Assembly (NCBI GenBank): GCA_964394395.1
Contig: CAYMWV010000150.1
Location: 1 to 8,500 of the forward strand
DNA: 8,500 nt
Origin: Sediminispirochaeta sp964394395
GTDB lineage: Bacteria; Spirochaetota; Spirochaetia; DSM-16054; Sediminispirochaetaceae
Reading direction: 5' to 3'
Position numbers and translations under genes: made by a program. Of this stretch, positions 6,096-8,500 are shown piece after piece (positions within the stretch are counted from its first letter, which is position 1; the number at the start of each line of letters is the position of its first letter). The notes beneath the pieces were generated by a model. It was given only the letters and a program-made list of their open reading frames with translations. It made no database searches and was not told where the DNA came from.

Positions 6096-6786
6096 TCCTT
6101 CCTTGCTTAAGTGCGTCGCTTAGTCCCGTAAAATCCGCTCGTTCTGCTTCGAAAAGGAAGTGTCGCTCTCCTATGGTTCCGGGATGGTGGCTGTCGCTGT
6201 CCCGTATCCATGGAGCCGGGCCCGTCTCCTTTTTCGGCGGCATTGAGATGCGTTCCAGGGCGTCGTAGTTCATATCGGGGATAAAACCAAGCTGGCTGGT
6301 GAGACTGAAGGAGGGCCTATCTATATGGGCAGGGATGAAGAGGCCTCCCCATCGCTTAACCTCTATCTGCAGCTGATCAAGGCTGATATCTGCTGCCTGC
6401 ATCAGAGAGATCTCCACTTCCCCTTCGATAAAATCAGCGGTATCAACAAAAACCTGATCTCCCAGAAGATCCGGGGAGTTTGGTATGGCTGGAAGAAGGG
6501 ATTCGATATATCTTCCAAACTCCGCCCCCGTTTCCGCCTCAGGGAAAAGGCACAATACATGTACCTCCTCCAGGCTTGTCACTTCCAGGCCAAAAATCGC
6601 CCCGATCCCCGCCTTCCGGCTAAGCCGGGAAAAGCTCAGCAGGTTGCGCCCGCAGTTGTGGTCGGTTAGGGCGATAAGATCCATCTCTTTCTCCACCGCC
6701 TCTCTTACAATAGTCCGGGGGCTCATTTCCAGGCTTCCGCAGGGGCTGAGGCAGGAGTGGATGTGAATATCTCCGCAGTAGCGCAT
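6073..6786 (-). CDS. PHP-domain metal-dependent phosphoesterase-like protein (hydrogenase-cluster type)
   Basis: This 237-aa soluble protein spans one PHP domain with a near-complete metal-ligand set. Numbering from the upstream GTG (6789), these are H9 and H11 in GDIHIHSCLSPCG, D43/H44 in ALTDHN, E69 in GLEVT, H77 in EVHVLCLF, H155 in PAHIDRPS, and D199/H201 in RDSDSHH. PHP proteins hydrolyse phosphoesters, but the substrate of this subfamily is unknown. Members with the HIHSCLSPCG...EMSP start often lie beside [FeFe]-hydrogenase genes. The ATG at 6786 shares one base with the stop of the DRTGG gene (TGATG); the GTG just before it, at 6789, is an equally possible start. It is the last gene of its operon. 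Its C-terminal codons run 23 nt into cheY on the opposite strand, leaving no room for a conventional terminator. Confidence 0.9.
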   Translation of the reverse strand: MRYCGDIHIHSCLSPCGSLEMSPRTIVREAVEKEMDLIALTDHNCGRNLLSFSRLSRKAGIGAIFGLEVTSLEEVHVLCLFPEAETGAEFGRYIESLLPAIPNSPDLLGDQVFVDTADFIEGEVEISLMQAADISLDQLQIEVKRWGGLFIPAHIDRPSFSLTSQLGFIPDMNYDALERISMPPKKETGPAPWIRDSDSHHPGTIGERHFLFEAERADFTGLSDALKQGRITLPEHS

Positions 6787-7121
6787 CACCGAAGCTCTAA
6801 AAGCCCGGCAATTTTCCAGCTGGCGGTAAACTGGTTATCTCCGGTGGAAAAGATCGATATCCCCTCATTTTTTGCTGCTTCGACCATATCCTCCGGCGCT
6901 TTCCTTCCGTTGCAGAGGATGATAGCAGGGATCCCCACTAGGCTTGCAACGGCTACACAGTTTTTGTGTCCCTGAATTGTTATCAGTACCGAACTCTCCT
7001 GGGCGTTACCCATTACATCACTCAGAAGATCCGAGGTGTAGCCGTTCTCAATGAGAGGATTGCTATCATCAAGATGGATCACCGGGTAAGCCAGCTTATT
7101 TGCAATATCTTCCGTTTTCAT
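6786..7121 (-). CDS. DRTGG-domain protein (hydrogenase-cluster type)
   Basis: This is a 111-aa cytoplasmic single-domain protein. GYTSDLLSDVMGNA (27-40), SSVLITIQGHKNCVAVASL (43-61), GIPAIILCNGR (63-73) and a final EGISIFSTGDNQFTASWKIAGLLEL match small stand-alone DRTGG proteins. These are often annotated as HPr-kinase-like, although the kinase active site is absent. The molecular function is unknown; DRTGG domains are considered regulatory or ligand-binding. The reading frame extends 53 codons further upstream, but I reject that because it lies wholly inside the preceding gene. The ATG at 7121 shares a base with that gene's TAA (TAATG) and has a strong GGAGGAGGAG ribosome site. It lies between the CBS-HATPase and PHP genes in one operon, an arrangement familiar from the surroundings of electron-bifurcating hydrogenase genes. 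Confidence 0.88.
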   Translation of the reverse strand: MKTEDIANKLAYPVIHLDDSNPLIENGYTSDLLSDVMGNAQESSVLITIQGHKNCVAVASLVGIPAIILCNGRKAPEDMVEAAKNEGISIFSTGDNQFTASWKIAGLLELR

Positions 7122-8059
7122 TATTTCTCCTCCTCCTCTTTTTTCTTGGTATGAATTTCTACCTTCACCCAGGTTCCCCGATCGCTCCCTTCTGTTTGAG
7201 AGGTGATCTCGAAGTGATCTGAAACCCTTCGGGTATTGGGAAGCCCCATCCCGGCACCGAAGCCGAGGGAGCGGATCCACTCATCTGCGGTGCTCCACCC
7301 CTCTTCCAGGGCGCTCTTTACATCGGGTATTCCCGGCCCTGTATCCCGGCTTGTAATGCGAACCAGGTCGGGTTCTATCTCGAAGCTGATACTGCCCCCA
7401 TCGCTATGAACAACCAGGTTCATCTCCAGTTCATAGGCAGCAATCGCCACTCTTCGCACCAGCTTGGGGTCGCTTCCCCGCTTTTTGAGACATTTTTTCA
7501 GCTCCGTAGAGGCGTGTCCCGCATTCTCGAAGTCGTAACGGATCACCCGAAACTCCATCTCCTGTCGCTCCTGCTTGGGGCTTTCCCTGGAGACCTCCAC
7601 CCGTTCGATCTTCTCGATTTCCTTGTTGATCTCAAGCAGCAGCCGGGTGGTGATGTCCCGGCTGGTGACGATCCCTGATAGCTGGTGCTCCTTGTTCAGC
7701 ACCGGGAAGCGGTGGTAGGGGTATTTATCAAAATAGGTGATGGCAAAACTGACCGGCATATCCTCCTCAAGAACGATCAGTTTCCGGCTCATATGCTCCC
7801 GGGCGGGTTCATCAATGTATCCCCCCTCAAGGGCGTGTATAATATCGTCCATACTTACAATACCGAGAAGCTTTTTCTCCTCCACAATGGGGATACCGGT
7901 TATCCCCCCCCTCTTCATGCTCTGCTGAAGCTGCCGCAAACTCCTCTCCGGGCCGGCACTGATTACGTTCTGACACATCACATGCTTCACCTTCAGGCGA
8001 TAAATCAACTCCAGGATAACGGTGGGTGAATCATAGGTGTTAATCGGGATTCGCTGCAT
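7121..8059 (-). CDS. CBS-domain pair fused to a HATPase_c (anti-sigma/serine kinase-like) ATP-binding domain
   Basis: This 312-aa cytoplasmic protein has three parts. Two CBS motifs lie at about residues 24-82 (VKHVMCQNVISA to GIVSMDDIIHAL) and 88-142 (EHMSRKLIVLEED to SGIVTSRDITTRLL); such pairs usually bind adenine nucleotides. A charged helix at about 141-166 links them to a GHKL-type ATPase at ~170-303. The ATPase shows an N box with E210 and N214 (AAYELEMNLVVHS), a G1 box D239TGPGI and a G2 box GFGAGMGLP (266-274), with no histidine-kinase dimerisation domain. It most resembles RsbW/SpoIIAB-type anti-sigma kinases, so a nucleotide- or energy-sensing switch is plausible; partner and target are unknown. 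The ATG has no ribosome site, but a -10 box ends six bases upstream, suggesting a leaderless mRNA. Its tail KKKEEEEK is encoded by the ribosome site of the next gene. Confidence 0.92.
   Translation of the reverse strand: MQRIPINTYDSPTVILELIYRLKVKHVMCQNVISAGPERSLRQLQQSMKRGGITGIPIVEEKKLLGIVSMDDIIHALEGGYIDEPAREHMSRKLIVLEEDMPVSFAITYFDKYPYHRFPVLNKEHQLSGIVTSRDITTRLLLEINKEIEKIERVEVSRESPKQERQEMEFRVIRYDFENAGHASTELKKCLKKRGSDPKLVRRVAIAAYELEMNLVVHSDGGSISFEIEPDLVRITSRDTGPGIPDVKSALEEGWSTADEWIRSLGFGAGMGLPNTRRVSDHFEITSQTEGSDRGTWVKVEIHTKKKEEEEK
7126..7137 (-). promoter_or_regulatory. Ribosome binding site that fixes the start of the DRTGG gene
   Basis: Tandem GAG codons (GAGGAGGAGGAG) end four bases before the ATG at 7121, inside the last codons of the CBS-HATPase gene. 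This supports the short 111-aa form of the DRTGG protein and coupling to the upstream gene through TAATG. Confidence 0.75.
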
Positions 8060-8065
8060 AGGTCC

Positions 8066-8094
8066 AGTATAGCGGATTGATAATCTTTTACCAA
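8066..8094 (-). promoter_or_regulatory. Sigma70-type promoter for the CBS-HATPase/DRTGG/PHP operon, probably leaderless
   Basis: On the minus strand, TTGGTA (8094-8089), a 17-nt spacer and TATACT (8071-8066) give near-ideal spacing and a five-of-six -10 box. Six bases separate the -10 from the ATG at 8059, so the predicted start falls at or next to the A of the ATG. No Shine-Dalgarno site is visible for this gene. Confidence 0.6.
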
Positions 8095-8105
8095 TCGAAT
8101 ATCCT
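8077..8105 (+). promoter_or_regulatory. Mirror-image promoter for csaA, probably leaderless
   Basis: TTGATA (8077-8082), a 17-nt spacer and TATCCT (8100-8105) lie in exact mirror symmetry with the opposing promoter, about a centre at 8085.5. Seven bases separate the -10 box from the ATG at 8113. No Shine-Dalgarno site precedes that ATG, which fits a leaderless transcript. Confidence 0.5.
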
Positions 8106-8112
8106 CAATCTT

Positions 8113-8460
8113 ATGGAAGAAACGAAAGAGCAGTGCGAAGTTTCCACTTTTGCCAGGCTGGATATCCGGGTGGGTACGGTGGTAGAAGCGGCTCCTTCTC
8201 TCCGGGCACATCGGTCTGCCTACCGGCTCCGTATCGATTTTGGGCCTCTAGGGGTTTTAAGCTCCAGCGCCCAAATTACCGATCTCTACTCTCCGGAGGA
8301 GCTGCTGGGAAGACAGCTGATCTGTGTGGTAAACTTCCCGGCCCGGCAGGTTGCAACTGTTCGCTCCGAGTGCCTGGTGCTGGGTGCTACGGAGGAGGGG
8401 AAGGGGGTAGTACTCCTTCACCCCGAACGGTTTGTACCCCCCGGTACCGCTGTTTCGTGA
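8113..8460 (+). CDS. csaA: CsaA-type tRNA-binding-domain protein (putative secretion chaperone)
   Basis: This 115-aa cytoplasmic protein consists of one OB-fold tRNA-binding domain, as in Bacillus CsaA (~110 aa) and the C-terminus of MetRS. Numbering from the ATG at 8113, signature segments are FARLDIRVGTVVEA (13-26), YRLRIDFGPLGVLSSSAQIT (37-56), LYSPEELLGRQLICVVNFPARQVA (58-81), SECLVLGATEEGKGVVLL (84-101) and VPPGT (107-111), so it is full length. CsaA dimers bind tRNA-like RNA and, in Bacillus, act as chaperones for exported proteins; the physiological role is unsettled. I start it at the ATG. A TTG at 8077 would add 12 residues outside the family alignment and falls on the -35 box. It is divergent from the CBS-HATPase operon, 53 bp away. 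A short repeat region follows the stop. Confidence 0.93.
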   Translation: MEETKEQCEVSTFARLDIRVGTVVEAAPSLRAHRSAYRLRIDFGPLGVLSSSAQITDLYSPEELLGRQLICVVNFPARQVATVRSECLVLGATEEGKGVVLLHPERFVPPGTAVS

Positions 8461-8461
8461 A

Positions 8462-8500
8462 GGGCCTTTGTGTACAAGGCCCGCCGGGTACAAGGCCCGC
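8462..8500. repeat. Short inverted and direct repeat after csaA, cut by window edge
   Basis: GTACAAGGCCCGC occurs twice (8472-8484 and 8488-8500), offset by 16 bp. GGGCCTT (8462-8468) is complementary to the AAGGCCC within either copy, so a hairpin with a 7-nt loop can form right after the stop. It may be the stem of a csaA terminator or the start of a longer tandem array. No T tract is seen before the window ends. Confidence 0.5.

Noticed and set aside
7122..7280. 53-codon N-terminal extension of the DRTGG protein
   Set aside because: It lies inside the ATPase domain of the preceding gene, does not match the family, and the internal ATG has a strong ribosome site.
8077..8112. TTG start adding 12 residues to CsaA
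   Set aside because: The extra residues are outside the conserved CsaA domain and the TTG coincides with the -35 box; the ATG at 8113 gives the usual family length.

Overview
The window looks like chromosomal DNA from a free-living or host-associated anaerobic spirochaete (Spirochaetaceae/Treponema relatives). The best clue is the CheY at 5658-6095. It carries the ~25-residue N-terminal extension, a PDG-containing linker and a receiver sequence (VTMDITMP, MISALGK) that I recall from treponemal CheY. The anaerobic gene families around it fit this. The assignment comes from memory of family sequences, not from a search. I see no tRNA, rRNA, CRISPR array, insertion sequence or phage gene; it reads as ordinary, densely packed core and metabolic DNA.

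Layout: (1) 1-1244, minus: a LacI-type regulator with a TTG start, followed by what may be the first ~33 codons of a downstream gene cut by the window edge. (2) 1301-2005, plus: a BAX-inhibitor-1 (TMBIM/YccA/YetJ-like) membrane protein ending in a probable intrinsic terminator. (3) 2102-3046, plus: an AEC-family auxin-efflux-like permease, convergent with (4). (4) 5494-3062, minus: a tight three-gene operon of a DUF39 enzyme, a NIL/2x[4Fe-4S] ferredoxin and an ApbE-like UPF0280 protein. These three families carry out reductive sulfuration of aspartate semialdehyde to homocysteine in methanogens and several anaerobic bacteria. (5) 5658-6095, plus: a stand-alone cheY. (6) 8059-6073, minus: a one-nucleotide-overlap operon of a CBS-CBS-HATPase protein, a DRTGG-domain protein and a PHP-domain phosphoesterase-like protein. 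It converges on cheY with a 23-bp overlap of coding ends. (7) 8113-8460, plus: csaA, a tRNA-binding-fold protein, divergent from block 6. A short direct/inverted repeat follows at the window edge.

How it works together: block 4 should let the cell make homocysteine directly from sulfide and aspartate semialdehyde, without O-acylhomoserine. Block 6 resembles the regulatory/accessory genes that often accompany electron-bifurcating [FeFe] hydrogenases, but no hydrogenase gene is in this window. The most unusual DNA-level feature is the 53-bp gap between block 6 and csaA. It holds two sigma70-like promoters arranged as exact mirror images, each placing its predicted start at or within about a base of an ATG, so both mRNAs may be leaderless. 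I found no clearly novel system. The points most worth testing are the divergent leaderless promoter pair, the bacterial homocysteine operon and the hydrogenase-type module with no hydrogenase beside it.
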